A stretch of DNA of 19,621 nucleotides from an uncultured Clostridium sp. (GCA_947057505.1 CAMSEM010000016.1:1-19621); one strand, 5' to 3'. Counted from the stretch's first letter, positions 6,669 through 15,290 are shown. The notes: a model not told the origin generated them from the sequence alone. A program made the numbers and translations.

Positions 6669-7939
6669 TATTTTCTCCTTGTCCACCTGCTGCATACCCT
6701 GTAGAATATGCTATTTGCAAATTAAAGCCTCCAGTATAGGCATCTACATCTATAATTTCTCCTGCAAAGTATAATCCCTTTACAAATTTTGATTCCATTG
6801 TTTTTGGGTTAATTTCTTTTATAGAAACCCCACCAGATGTAACAATAGCTTCTTCTATCGGTCTAAATCCACCTATTATAATTTCAAATTTTTTTAATAA
6901 ATGTACTAATTTTGCTCTTTCTTGTTTTGTAATAGAGTTAACCTTTTTTTCTTTTTCTATTCCTGATAGTTGTATAATCGGTTCTATCATTTTTTGTGGT
7001 AGCAAGTCATTTAAACTGTTTTTAAATTCTTTATTTTTTACTTTTTCAAAGTCTCTTAAAATACGTTCTTCTAGCTTTTTTTCTTCTAGTGCTGGCTTTA
7101 AATCAATCATAAGATAAATACTATTTTGTTTCATTAATTCTTCTACATTACGATAGCGAAGTAAGTGTGCAGAACTGCTTAATATAACTGGTCCTGAAAC
7201 ACCCCAATGTGTAAATAGCATTTCTCCAAAATCTTCATATATTACTTTATTTTTTTCATTATCTTTTAATGAAATAGCAACATTTTTTAAGCTAAGCCCT
7301 TGTAGTTGTTTGCATATAGAAAGTGATTTTGATTTAGCGGTTAATGGTACTAAAGAAGGTTTAATATCAGTAATCGTATGACCTAATTTTTGGGCTATTA
7401 AATAGCCATCTCCCGTAGAACCTGTCACAGGGTAACTTTTTCCACCTGTTGCAACAATAATTTTATCTGCTAATATTTGTGTGTGTTCACCAGAATAAAG
7501 GCATTGCACACCTAACGCTTTGCCTTCTTTGATTATGATAGATTCTACTTTTACATTTGTTTTTATTTTTACTTTCTGTCTTTTTAATATTCTTAAAAAG
7601 GTTTCTAAAACATCTTTTGCTTGATCAGTAACTGGAAAAATTCTATTTCCTCTTTCTTCTTTTACTTTTAAGCCTTCTTTTTCTAGCATATGTATAATAT
7701 CTTGATTTGTAAATTTCGAAAAGCTACTATAAAGAAACATACCATTACCTGGCACATTTTGAATAAATTCTTCTATTGGAAGTGAGCTTGTAATATTACA
7801 TCTACCTTTGCCTGTAATTAATAACTTTTTTCCTAGAGAATTCATTTTTTCCAATAATATTACTTCATTTCCGTAGACTACTAGCATGAATAGCTGCCAG
7901 TATACCTGCTGGTCCTCCTCCAATTACAACTACTTTCAT
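6655..7939 (-). CDS. YhiN/HI0933 family flavoprotein, split by a +1 frameshift at CGG
   Basis: This is a NAD(P)/FAD-dependent oxidoreductase of the HI0933/YhiN (BaiN-like) family, whose physiological substrate is unclear. The correct start is the ATG at 7939, directly behind GGAGGAAAT. It opens MKVVVIGGGPAGILAAIHAS, the FAD-binding Rossmann segment with GGGPAG at 7-12. That frame stops 24 codons later. From the CGG at 7873 the rest of the protein continues in the +1 frame: GNEVILLEK, GKKLLITGKGRCN (about 37-48) and the C-terminal GLYFAGE...TGGFNLQIAYSTGYAAG. Skipping one base gives about 427 residues, complete and of normal length. The second-frame ORF alone would lack the dinucleotide-binding loop and has no good start. 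It lies in the same transcript as the YnbB-like gene upstream and yigZ downstream. Confidence 0.9.
7869..7879 (-). other. Putative +1 recoding site in yhiN (AGT CTA CGG AA)
   Basis: In the starting frame the codons are AGT (7879-7877), CTA (7876-7874), CGG (7873-7871), AAA, TGA. Skipping the C at 7873 gives Ser-Leu-Gly-Asn-Glu-Val, which restores the Gly that family members have before the second Rossmann strand (G-x-x-V-x-L-L-E-K). Reading CGGA as one Arg would lose that Gly. Without a shift only a 24-residue peptide is made. Confidence 0.7.
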
Positions 7940-7987
7940 ATTTCCTCCAATTAATATTTAATGCGCCAATTATTTAATTTTAAAACA

Positions 7988-9238
7988 TTAATTATTTAAC
8001 ATTGTTTGTACTGCTTTTAATACTCCTAGTTTTCCATACTCATAGGTAAGTCCACCTTGCAAAAATGCTATATATGGCTCTCTAATTGGTGCATCGCAAG
8101 AAAGTTCTATAGAAGAGCCTTGTGTAAATGCTCCTGCTGCCATAATAACTTGGTCAGTATACCCTGGCATATCCCATGGTTCTGGAATAGAGTTGCTGTC
8201 TATTGGGGAACCCATTTGAATACCTTGACAAAATTTAATTAGTTTTTCTTTATTGTGGAATATAATAGTTTGTACAATATCTGATCTTCTTTGATTATAT
8301 TTTGGAACTGATTCATATCCTAAATTTTCTAACAGTTTACTTGCAAATATTGCTGTTTTTAAACTACTTGCTACTACATGTGGGGCAAAATATAGTCCTT
8401 GCAAAATTTGTTTATTAATACCTAATGTAGGTCCTACTTCTTTTCCTAGTCCTGGAGCTGTTAATCTTTGAGCTGCTAATTCTACTAATTCTTTTCTTCC
8501 TGCAATATAGGCTCCATTAGGAGCTATTCCTCCACCTAAGTTTTTAATAAGTGATCCTACAATAATATCTGCTCCTAAGCTAGTTGGTTCTATTTCTTCT
8601 ACCATTTCACCATAGCAATTGTCCACCATAATAATTACATTAGTGTTTACCTTTCGAATAGTTTTAATTACTTTTTCTATTTTATCTAAAGTGATACTTT
8701 CTCTAAGGCTATAGCCACGTGAACGTTGTATTTCAATTAGTTTTATATCATTCTTAGCTACTCTTTTTTCTATTTGCTCATAATCGAAGTCATTGTTTAT
8801 CATATCTATTTGTTCATATTTTACATGATAACTTTTTAAAGAACTAGGATTTTCTACTATTCCAATTACTTCATCTAATGTATCATATGGCTTTCCACTA
8901 ATACTTAAAAATATATCATTTGGGCGTAAAAAAGCAAATAATGCTACTGTTAAAGCATGAGTACCTGAAATAAACTGGCTTCTTACTAGACTGTCTTGTG
9001 TTCCTAGTACATCTGAAAATACTTTTTCAATAGTATCTCTTCCTATATCTGAGTATCCATAACCAGTAGTACTATTAAAATGTATATCTGAAATACGATG
9101 TTTTTGAAAAGCATTTAATACTTTTAAACTGTTGTGCTCACATATTTTATCTATTTTTTTTAATTCTTCTTTTACTTCATTTTCTGCTTGCTCAGCCATT
9201 TTTAATACTTCTTTACTGATTCCCACTTCTTGATACAT
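7988..9238 (-). CDS. PLP-dependent methionine gamma-lyase family protein (YnbB-like)
   Basis: The 416-residue protein belongs to the PF06838 family, annotated as methionine gamma-lyase family or aluminium resistance protein (YnbB in Bacillus). It has the fold-type I PLP landmarks. SGTHA (91-95) is the phosphate-binding turn, D206 in IIMVDNCYGE pairs with the pyridine nitrogen, and K232 in GSLIKNLGGG is the probable Schiff-base lysine. The family-typical C-terminal part (PGYTDQVIMAAGAFTQGSSIELSCDAP) is intact. The actual substrate is uncertain, and the aluminium-resistance label is historical. It starts 25 bases after the WG-repeat gene, with a GGAAAG SD. YhiN follows after about 48 bases, so it is mid-operon. 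Confidence 0.88.
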   Translation of the reverse strand: MYQEVGISKEVLKMAEQAENEVKEELKKIDKICEHNSLKVLNAFQKHRISDIHFNSTTGYGYSDIGRDTIEKVFSDVLGTQDSLVRSQFISGTHALTVALFAFLRPNDIFLSISGKPYDTLDEVIGIVENPSSLKSYHVKYEQIDMINNDFDYEQIEKRVAKNDIKLIEIQRSRGYSLRESITLDKIEKVIKTIRKVNTNVIIMVDNCYGEMVEEIEPTSLGADIIVGSLIKNLGGGIAPNGAYIAGRKELVELAAQRLTAPGLGKEVGPTLGINKQILQGLYFAPHVVASSLKTAIFASKLLENLGYESVPKYNQRRSDIVQTIIFHNKEKLIKFCQGIQMGSPIDSNSIPEPWDMPGYTDQVIMAAGAFTQGSSIELSCDAPIREPYIAFLQGGLTYEYGKLGVLKAVQTMLNN

Positions 9239-9263
9239 TTTATTTTTTCTTTCCTTTCTTTTT

Positions 9264-11036
9264 CTAATTAGTTTGTGTTACCTCATCACTACTGTATTTA
9301 GTATCTCCATTCCATGAATTAATGCAATAATATTTTCCTAAAAAGCTTGGTTGTAGCCAATTCAATTCATAAATAGGTTCTTGCACTATAGTACCTTCTT
9401 TATTAATTACACCCCATTTGCCATCTTTTTTAATTCCTGCAAAACCATAGTAATTAAAGTCTGTAACCATATCGTAGTCTGCTGGTACTTTTAGGTTTTC
9501 TTCGTTATCTATAAAGCCCCATTTACCATTCACATTTTTAGCAAATAGTGAATTGTTCCTAAAAATATCTTTAGCCAATATTTGATTTCCATTTTCATCG
9601 TAATAGGCAAAGTCTTTTTCTGACGCTAATAGGATGTATTTATTAGGATTTGTTATTGTTTTTTCGTATTGCTTAATAGTAGCGTTCTCCATGCTTGCTA
9701 CTTTTTGCATTTTCATATTGTATAATTCAATGGTTTTACTATTTGTTATTTCTGCTTGTAATAAATTTGTATCATTAAATCTAAATATGCTAGTATATTT
9801 AGGTTCTACTACTTCTTTTCCTGTAATATCTATAATACCATTTTTCCCATCTTTTGCTGCAATAAAATAATTTCCTGGTAAATACTCAATATAAGTATAG
9901 TCGTTATCTACTAAAGTATTTCCATTTGCATCTTTTATAGTATATATGTCATTTTCATCTACTGCAATATAGTAATTTGGATTTTCCGTTTGTACCATAC
10001 TTTTTATATTGGTTCTAACTTGATTTCCATTTAAATCAAATACAAAGCTTTCGTCTTCTTTTACTGCATTTAAATAGATACCTCCAAACAAAACACTATC
10101 ATATTCTGTATTTAAAATAGTGGCTCCATCTTTTCTTCTAATAGCTCCTTGTTTTCCATTTCGTTGAATAATCCAAATATCATTCATGGAATAATATTGA
10201 ATGTCTTCATATTCATAATTTAAAATTACTTTTTTATTTTCTAAAAGTCCTGCTTGTCCATTTTTAAAAGCAATAAAATATAGTTTATCTTCATTAGAAA
10301 TTTGATTAACTCTTTCTATTTCTGTATACTCTGGTTTTAAAATAACATGTCCACGGTAATCTATATAACCATATCTATACCCTTCTTGCATTTTTTTACT
10401 TACAATAAATCCTGTTGTTTTATTTTTTGTAGCCTCATTATAGTAATTGTCTGATTTAATGGTTTCATATTCATTTGGTATAATTACTTTTCCTTTCATG
10501 TTGATAACGCCTAATTTTTCATCTTGTTTTACTAAAAATGTTCCTTCTTTATAATTAATACTAGTAACTTCTTCGTAGATTGGTTTTGTAACCACTTTTT
10601 CATCTAAAGTAATTAAACCATATTTCCCGTTTTCTTTATAGGTTAATACACTTTTTTCATATGGATTTGTTTCTATATTGGTATCGATTGGAATTGCTTG
10701 TATATTTTGGTACTTTTCAAAAATTTTTTCTCTTTTTTCATTATATACTGTTGTTTCGTAATTTTTAGTTTCTTGATTATAACTACTAATACAAACAAAT
10801 ATTGGCTTAGAGGGGTTTGGAATTTGAACAGCCATATAATTTGGTTCAATAATATTATTTCCTTCTTTATCAATTACACCATATTTTCCATTTTCAATTA
10901 ATACAAAATAATTGTACTCTTTAATTTCTTCTATTTTATAATGAAATTGTAATTCATTTATAGTTATACTTACAGCTATTGCAATTATAATAATAGTAAT
11001 AATTGCTATGATAATCCATTTTACTTTTCCGTTCAT
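9264..11036 (-). CDS. Membrane-anchored WG-repeat protein
   Basis: The 590-residue protein begins with one strongly hydrophobic signal-anchor segment (residues about 6-26). Some nine or more WG repeats follow, with the pattern NGK(Y/W)G-(V/F/L)-I-(D/N)-x-x-G-x-x-(V/I)-x-x-P-x-Y. Clear copies include GKYGVIDKEGN, GKYGLITLDEK, EKLGVINMKGK, GKNGIIDITGK, GKWGFIDNEEN and GKWGVINKEGT. WG repeats form beta-structures of unknown ligand, common in clostridial surface proteins. The bulk of the protein should lie outside the membrane. The C-terminus (WLQPSFLGKYYCINSWNG...) carries no wall-anchoring motif. It is 21 bases downstream of the CNNM-type gene in the same operon. Its binding partner cannot be deduced. 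Confidence 0.88.
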   Translation of the reverse strand: MNGKVKWIIIAIITIIIIAIAVSITINELQFHYKIEEIKEYNYFVLIENGKYGVIDKEGNNIIEPNYMAVQIPNPSKPIFVCISSYNQETKNYETTVYNEKREKIFEKYQNIQAIPIDTNIETNPYEKSVLTYKENGKYGLITLDEKVVTKPIYEEVTSINYKEGTFLVKQDEKLGVINMKGKVIIPNEYETIKSDNYYNEATKNKTTGFIVSKKMQEGYRYGYIDYRGHVILKPEYTEIERVNQISNEDKLYFIAFKNGQAGLLENKKVILNYEYEDIQYYSMNDIWIIQRNGKQGAIRRKDGATILNTEYDSVLFGGIYLNAVKEDESFVFDLNGNQVRTNIKSMVQTENPNYYIAVDENDIYTIKDANGNTLVDNDYTYIEYLPGNYFIAAKDGKNGIIDITGKEVVEPKYTSIFRFNDTNLLQAEITNSKTIELYNMKMQKVASMENATIKQYEKTITNPNKYILLASEKDFAYYDENGNQILAKDIFRNNSLFAKNVNGKWGFIDNEENLKVPADYDMVTDFNYYGFAGIKKDGKWGVINKEGTIVQEPIYELNWLQPSFLGKYYCINSWNGDTKYSSDEVTQTN

Positions 11037-11057
11037 ATTCTAATCCCTTCTTTGCTT

Positions 11058-12374
11058 TTATTCTTCTGCATCTTCTATTTTTTCTTGCTGATTTCTACAT
11101 ATTTTTACCCATTGTATTCTTTTATCTTCATATTCTTCTATTCGATAGGTTAAACGTTCATCTTCTAAAACTGGGTGTTCATTCTCTTCTGGAAACCTTC
11201 CTAACTTTTCAATTAAATATCCAGATAATGTTTCATAATCTCCTTCTGGAATTTCTATTCCAATAATTTTTTTAAGTTCATATAAACTAACACTTCCTTC
11301 TACTAAATAAGTGTTATCATCTATTTTTTTATATTCTACTTCTACATCATCATATTCATCAAAAATATTTCCTACTAGTTCTTCTAAAATATCTTCCATT
11401 GTTAAAAGACCCGCTGTACCACCATATTCGTCTACTACAATTGCCATTTGTTTTTTGTTAGTTTGTAGTTCTTTAAAAATTTCATCAATTGGTTTTGATT
11501 CTGGTACAAAGTACGCTTCTTTTACAATATCCTTTACTTTTATTTTTTTATTTTGGCTAACTAGTTTTAATATATCTTTCAAAAATAAAATTCCTTTAAT
11601 GTTATCAATAGTTTCTTCATATACTGGAATTCTACTATATTTGTATTCATCCATTTCGTCTAGAATCTCATATAAGTCTTCCTCTATTTCTATAGCATAC
11701 ATATCAGTACGATGTGTCATAATTTCTGAAGCTACAATATCATTAAAGTCAAATACATTATTGATTAATTCTCTCTCAGCTTCTTCAATAGCCCCTTTTT
11801 CTTCACCTTGGTTTACTAGCATTTTAATTTCTTCTTCTGTTACAATTTCTTCTTCTTGCTCACTAACACCAAATATTTTAGAAACAACATTTGTTGAGAA
11901 AGTTAGTAATTTAACAAAAGGTGCTGTTATAACAGATATTCCTCTAATGACACCAATTGTAGCATATGAAATTTTTTCGTAGTATTTCATTGCTAATCTT
12001 TTTGGAACTAGTTCTCCAAATACTAATGTGAAGAAAGATAATATTAATGTAATAATAATAATAGAAATAGTTCTCCAAATAGAAATGCTAAAAAATGGCA
12101 TCCACTCGTTTAATGCTGGTGCTAGCCTATCTGCAAAGGCATCTGATGCAAAAGCACTAGATAGAAAACCTGCTAAAGTAATTCCAATTTGAATGGTTGC
12201 TAAAAATTTACTTGGATTCTTTAACATTTTTTGAATTTGTTTTGCTCTTTTATTTCCCTCTTTTGCTTGACTATCTATTTTTGCATCATTTAAAGAAATA
12301 AAGGCTATTTCTGTTGCGGCAAAATAAGCATTTAGCAAAATTAAAATTGCCAAAAAAACAATTTGTGAAATCAT
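11058..12374 (-). CDS. CNNM/CorC-type hemolysin-family membrane protein
   Basis: The 438-residue protein has the standard order of the family. A DUF21/CNNM membrane domain (hydrophobic segments near 1-26, 58-80, 98-122 and 138-160, with FGELVPKRLA after the third) is followed by a pair of CBS domains (about 200-330; IMTHRTDMYAI, YSRIPVYEE, MAIVVDEYGG, LTMEDILEELVGNIFDEYD). A CorC/HlyC C-terminal domain (about 345-430) ends the protein. The family is linked to magnesium or other divalent cation transport, and the old hemolysin label is not a demonstrated activity here. It is the first gene behind the best promoter of the window, which also appears to drive the WG-repeat, YnbB-like, YhiN and YigZ genes. 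Confidence 0.92.
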   Translation of the reverse strand: MISQIVFLAILILLNAYFAATEIAFISLNDAKIDSQAKEGNKRAKQIQKMLKNPSKFLATIQIGITLAGFLSSAFASDAFADRLAPALNEWMPFFSISIWRTISIIIITLILSFFTLVFGELVPKRLAMKYYEKISYATIGVIRGISVITAPFVKLLTFSTNVVSKIFGVSEQEEEIVTEEEIKMLVNQGEEKGAIEEAERELINNVFDFNDIVASEIMTHRTDMYAIEIEEDLYEILDEMDEYKYSRIPVYEETIDNIKGILFLKDILKLVSQNKKIKVKDIVKEAYFVPESKPIDEIFKELQTNKKQMAIVVDEYGGTAGLLTMEDILEELVGNIFDEYDDVEVEYKKIDDNTYLVEGSVSLYELKKIIGIEIPEGDYETLSGYLIEKLGRFPEENEHPVLEDERLTYRIEEYEDKRIQWVKICRNQQEKIEDAEE

Positions 12375-12422
12375 ATTTTTTTCCTTTCATTTTATCTTTT
12401 TATATAGATTTTTCTAGCATTT

Positions 12423-12451
12423 ATTATATATTCTATCCTAATTAATGTCAA
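12423..12451 (-). promoter_or_regulatory. Perfect-consensus SigA promoter of the five-gene operon
   Basis: TTGACA (12451-12446), a 17-base spacer and TATAAT (12428-12423) lie on the minus strand about 50 bases before the CNNM-type gene. Both hexamers match the consensus exactly. The site is in the 122-base gap after the thioester-domain gene. No convincing terminator for that upstream gene was found in the gap. Confidence 0.88.
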
Positions 12452-12496
12452 TAAATGCACAAACATTTCACAAATTAAAGAGTAAACTCACATTGC

Positions 12497-13954
12497 TTAG
12501 CAGCCTGTTTTTGGTAACTTTTTATTTTGTTTGCTACTGTTAGTACTACTTTTATTTACATTTTCTGTTTTGGAATTTTGATTTTTATTGTGATTGTTGC
12601 TGTTTGTTGTATTATTTGTTTCTAACTCGTTTGCTTGATTTGAATTTTCACTTTTACTATTTTCTTCTTTATTATTTTCTTTGTTTTCTTGCTCTTTTAT
12701 TTTTTCTTTCTCCTTTTCATTGCTTTCTACATTAGGTTTTGCTGGATTTATAGTCTCTTGTGGTTTTGATTCTTCTTTTTCTCCACGGTTTGTTCCTAAA
12801 TTTTCATTTGTTTCATCTTTATTAGTTTGTTCTTGATTTGGTTTTTTAATTGGGTTATCTAAGTTGTTTTTATTACCTTCTAAATTTTCTGTTTCTTTAT
12901 CATTTTCTTTATTTTCTTCCTCTTTTTTATTATTTACTTCATCACCTTTTTCCGTATTTTGGTTACTTTCTCCGTTATTATTTTCTTGTTTATTATTTTC
13001 CTCATTGCTATTTTCTTGGTCTTTGCTTGGTTCTTTTGACTCATCTGGATTAATTGGTTCTACTAGTTTATGAATACTAGTTTGCAGTAAAGTTGTTTCA
13101 ATTGTTTCTATCTCTCCTAAAAATAAATAGGATTCCCAATATTCTCCAAAACCATTACCAAATTTTACTGGTTTAGTTGCAAAATTGGCTCTGACTGTAA
13201 TTTTAAAATTAATGTCCAAATTATTTGGTACTACTATTTTAAACTTTTCACCTTCTTTAAAACTTTTTTGTGGTTCATTTGCCTCGTTTACTACTTTTAT
13301 GTATTCTGCATAATTACTCTCAATTTTGATTTCATATTTTTCAAATTTCATATCACCAAAAACCTGATAGTTTTTGCTTAGTTCATATTCATTTTCATCT
13401 TGCCATTCAAAAATTCTCTCTTCCATTGACAAATGTGGATTTTTCTTATCAACAGCTCTACAACTTAAATCCTCTAAAAAGGCTTGCAAGTTTTTAATAA
13501 TATTAGGATATTTATTTTCTTTTGTTAGGTTAAACTTACTTAAATCATAATGATAATATTGATTCCAAACAGCAATTTGTGTAACAAGATAAGCTTCTTC
13601 TTCATTACTACAGTTTAGTTTTTCATAATTACGTTCTGGATACCCATATAATAAAATTTTTCTTATTTCATCATTTTGTATTATATTATCTGTATATGTA
13701 TAAAAAGCGGTACTGGAATCTAGTTCATGCTTTTCTTTAGTTAGTGCATATATTGGAAATTCTTCATTTTTATACGTTCCCTTAACTATTGGAATTTCTA
13801 ATAACTTACCTTGATAATGAATTTCGCGATAAGTTTTTGTACCAGAAAAACCTACTGCTTCTTTAGGTAAAATATTGATAGCTTTTACTAAATTGCATTG
13901 AAATAACATTGCAACACAGATAAATAATATAAGTGCTATTTTAATTTGTTTCAT
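12497..13954 (-). CDS. Secreted thioester-domain (TQXA) surface protein ending in LPKTGC
   Basis: The product is about 485 residues. The start at 13954 is preferred over 13978 because AGAGGAGA sits just before it. A signal peptide (MKQIKIALILFICVAMLF...) leads into a domain resembling the TQXA/thioester domain of Gram-positive adhesins. TQIAVW (Q126, W130) matches the glutamine motif, but the usual Cys position reads FPIYALTK (Ala71), so the internal Cys-Gln thioester cannot form as usual. Residues from about 310 are a long Asn/Glu/Lys/Gln-rich low-complexity stalk of the wall-spanning kind. The protein stops immediately after LPKTGC, with no hydrophobic segment or basic tail. It is third in the sortase operon. 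The stalk is distinctive but its exact family is not. Confidence 0.82.
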   Translation of the reverse strand: MKQIKIALILFICVAMLFQCNLVKAINILPKEAVGFSGTKTYREIHYQGKLLEIPIVKGTYKNEEFPIYALTKEKHELDSSTAFYTYTDNIIQNDEIRKILLYGYPERNYEKLNCSNEEEAYLVTQIAVWNQYYHYDLSKFNLTKENKYPNIIKNLQAFLEDLSCRAVDKKNPHLSMEERIFEWQDENEYELSKNYQVFGDMKFEKYEIKIESNYAEYIKVVNEANEPQKSFKEGEKFKIVVPNNLDINFKITVRANFATKPVKFGNGFGEYWESYLFLGEIETIETTLLQTSIHKLVEPINPDESKEPSKDQENSNEENNKQENNNGESNQNTEKGDEVNNKKEEENKENDKETENLEGNKNNLDNPIKKPNQEQTNKDETNENLGTNRGEKEESKPQETINPAKPNVESNEKEKEKIKEQENKENNKEENSKSENSNQANELETNNTTNSNNHNKNQNSKTENVNKSSTNSSKQNKKLPKTGC

Positions 13955-13971
13955 TTTTCTTATTCTCCTCT

Positions 13972-15252
13972 TTAACATCCTGTCCTAGGCAGTTTTTTAC
14001 TTACTGTAACATGTTGCTCTGTTGGTTCTTCTGGTACTACTTTTTCTTCTGGTTCTTCAAAATTATCTATTTTTATTACTACTTTTTCTTGCATTCCAAT
14101 TTGAATAGGAATAATCTCCTCATAACCATAATAGCCGTTTGGTGCTTGTACTTCTTCTAAGTAATAATCTCCTGGTATTAAGTATGGTACTTCTATGATG
14201 CCTTCACTATTAGTAGTAAGTTCTGTATAAAGTAATTTTTTGTTTGCATCTAGTAAGTTAAATACTGCATCTGCTAAAGGCTGTTTGGTATCTCCATCTT
14301 GCTTTTGAATTTCTATTTTAGTTTTATTTTCTTCATAACTTTGTTTTAAAGTTGTTTCTGCTATTTCATAAGCTCCACCTGTAACTGCAAAGTTTTGCCA
14401 GTCTGGATTAGGTGTTTTGCCATAAAATACTGGCATGGTCTTTAAAGATGATTTTGCATGAATGGTAAATTCTCCTGCTTTTTCTAATTCTGCAATTGGT
14501 AGTAATATTTTAAATTTTTCTTTTGCAGAAAAGCTTGTTTTTTCTACATTGTTGCTATCTGTAATTTTCCATCTACTACTGTTTTCTCCTGTAATAGAAA
14601 TTTGGTAGTTTTCATTAGTCGCTGAAGCTGTTACATTGTATGTTTTACTTACGTAGTCTTTATTAATCTTATCTACTTGCCATTTTGTATCTTGCGCTTC
14701 TATCTTTAAAGTTGCTGCAATTTTGGTTTGGCTTGAATTTCTAGCTGCTGTAATAATTTTTTTAATAGCTGAAACTACTCTTCTACTTGAGTCTTCATCA
14801 CGATGGATGGTAAATTTATCTAAGTCATAATGGTACATAGCATCATATACTGCCATTTTGGTTGCAGCATATGCCTCTGATACTGTATTACAGCCAAGTT
14901 CTGCTGGTGATTTAAATGGATAGCCATTTACTACTGCTCTCCATACATTTTGATTGCTTAACATTTGGCTTACTTCTACTGAATATTGATGGTCTTCGGT
15001 TATGCCTTGTTTACCTTTATTTAAGCAATATACAGGGTATTCTATACCATTGTTTTGGTAAACAGTAACTGCTACTATAATAGGAACTTTGTCATATTGA
15101 AAAAGAACTACTTCTCCCTTTGAATATAAATCTGCTTTGTTAATTGGAAATACTGCTGCCTTTGAAACATTTCCTCCTAACATACACGAAAAACTAGACA
15201 TTACTATAAATGTAATTACTAATAAAAATATTGTTTTTTTAGATTTTTTCAT
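13972..15252 (-). CDS. Secreted thioester-like plus SpaA/Cna-B surface protein ending in LPRTGC
   Basis: The 426-residue protein has a signal peptide (about 1-32). Its N-terminal domain resembles the thioester domain, with YPVYCLNKG (C76) matching the Cys motif, but the Gln motif reads TKMAVY (K132 in place of Gln). The parallel segment YHYDLDKF matches YHYDLSKF in its downstream neighbour, so the two are paralogues. Residues about 313-405 form a SpaA/Cna-B prealbumin-like domain. Its probable isopeptide residues are the Lys of IEIQKQDGD and the Glu of YYLEEVQAPNGY. The protein ends at KKLPRTGC and stop, with no membrane tail. It follows the sortase gene by about 80 bases and precedes the third gene by 17 bases, consistent with sortase substrates encoded with their enzyme. 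Confidence 0.85.
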   Translation of the reverse strand: MKKSKKTIFLLVITFIVMSSFSCMLGGNVSKAAVFPINKADLYSKGEVVLFQYDKVPIIVAVTVYQNNGIEYPVYCLNKGKQGITEDHQYSVEVSQMLSNQNVWRAVVNGYPFKSPAELGCNTVSEAYAATKMAVYDAMYHYDLDKFTIHRDEDSSRRVVSAIKKIITAARNSSQTKIAATLKIEAQDTKWQVDKINKDYVSKTYNVTASATNENYQISITGENSSRWKITDSNNVEKTSFSAKEKFKILLPIAELEKAGEFTIHAKSSLKTMPVFYGKTPNPDWQNFAVTGGAYEIAETTLKQSYEENKTKIEIQKQDGDTKQPLADAVFNLLDANKKLLYTELTTNSEGIIEVPYLIPGDYYLEEVQAPNGYYGYEEIIPIQIGMQEKVVIKIDNFEEPEEKVVPEEPTEQHVTVSKKLPRTGC

Positions 15253-15290
15253 ATTGTTTTTTGCATGGCATTTTTCTTGCCATGCTCTCC
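15239..15290 (-). promoter_or_regulatory. Hairpin between SD and start codon, with a possible upstream ORF
   Basis: The only SD for the LPRTGC protein gene is GGAGAG at 15290-15285, over 30 bases before its ATG (15252). GCATGGCA and TGCCATGC (15285-15278 and 15270-15263) form a perfect 8-bp stem with a 7-base loop between them. Folding brings the SD to about ten bases from the ATG. The same stretch also encodes a possible 14-codon upstream ORF, MARKMPCKKQYEKI (15283-15239), whose stop lies just inside the main gene in another frame. Confidence 0.5.

Noticed and set aside
7866..7873. TGA after CGG in yhiN as a selenocysteine codon
   Set aside because: Reading through TGA in the zero frame does not continue the YhiN family sequence; only the +1 frame does.
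6044..7939. Independent assembly or sequencing errors as the cause of both frameshifts
   Set aside because: The extra bases are not in homopolymers, and both sites share the same 11-base CGG motif. Two unrelated errors at an otherwise absent codon are unlikely, although raw reads would be needed to exclude it.
11311..11982. 223-codon plus-strand open frame
   Set aside because: It is antisense to the CBS-domain part of the CNNM-type gene, is Ser/Ile-rich low complexity, and has no SD or family resemblance.
12452..12496. Terminator after the LPKTGC protein gene
   Set aside because: Only a 5-bp stem is visible and no T-run follows, so transcription may partly read into the next operon.
12850..13073. 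Two overlapping hydrophobic plus-strand open frames
   Set aside because: They are the complement of the Asn/Glu/Lys-rich stalk of the LPKTGC protein, which forces Phe/Leu/Ser-rich antisense frames.
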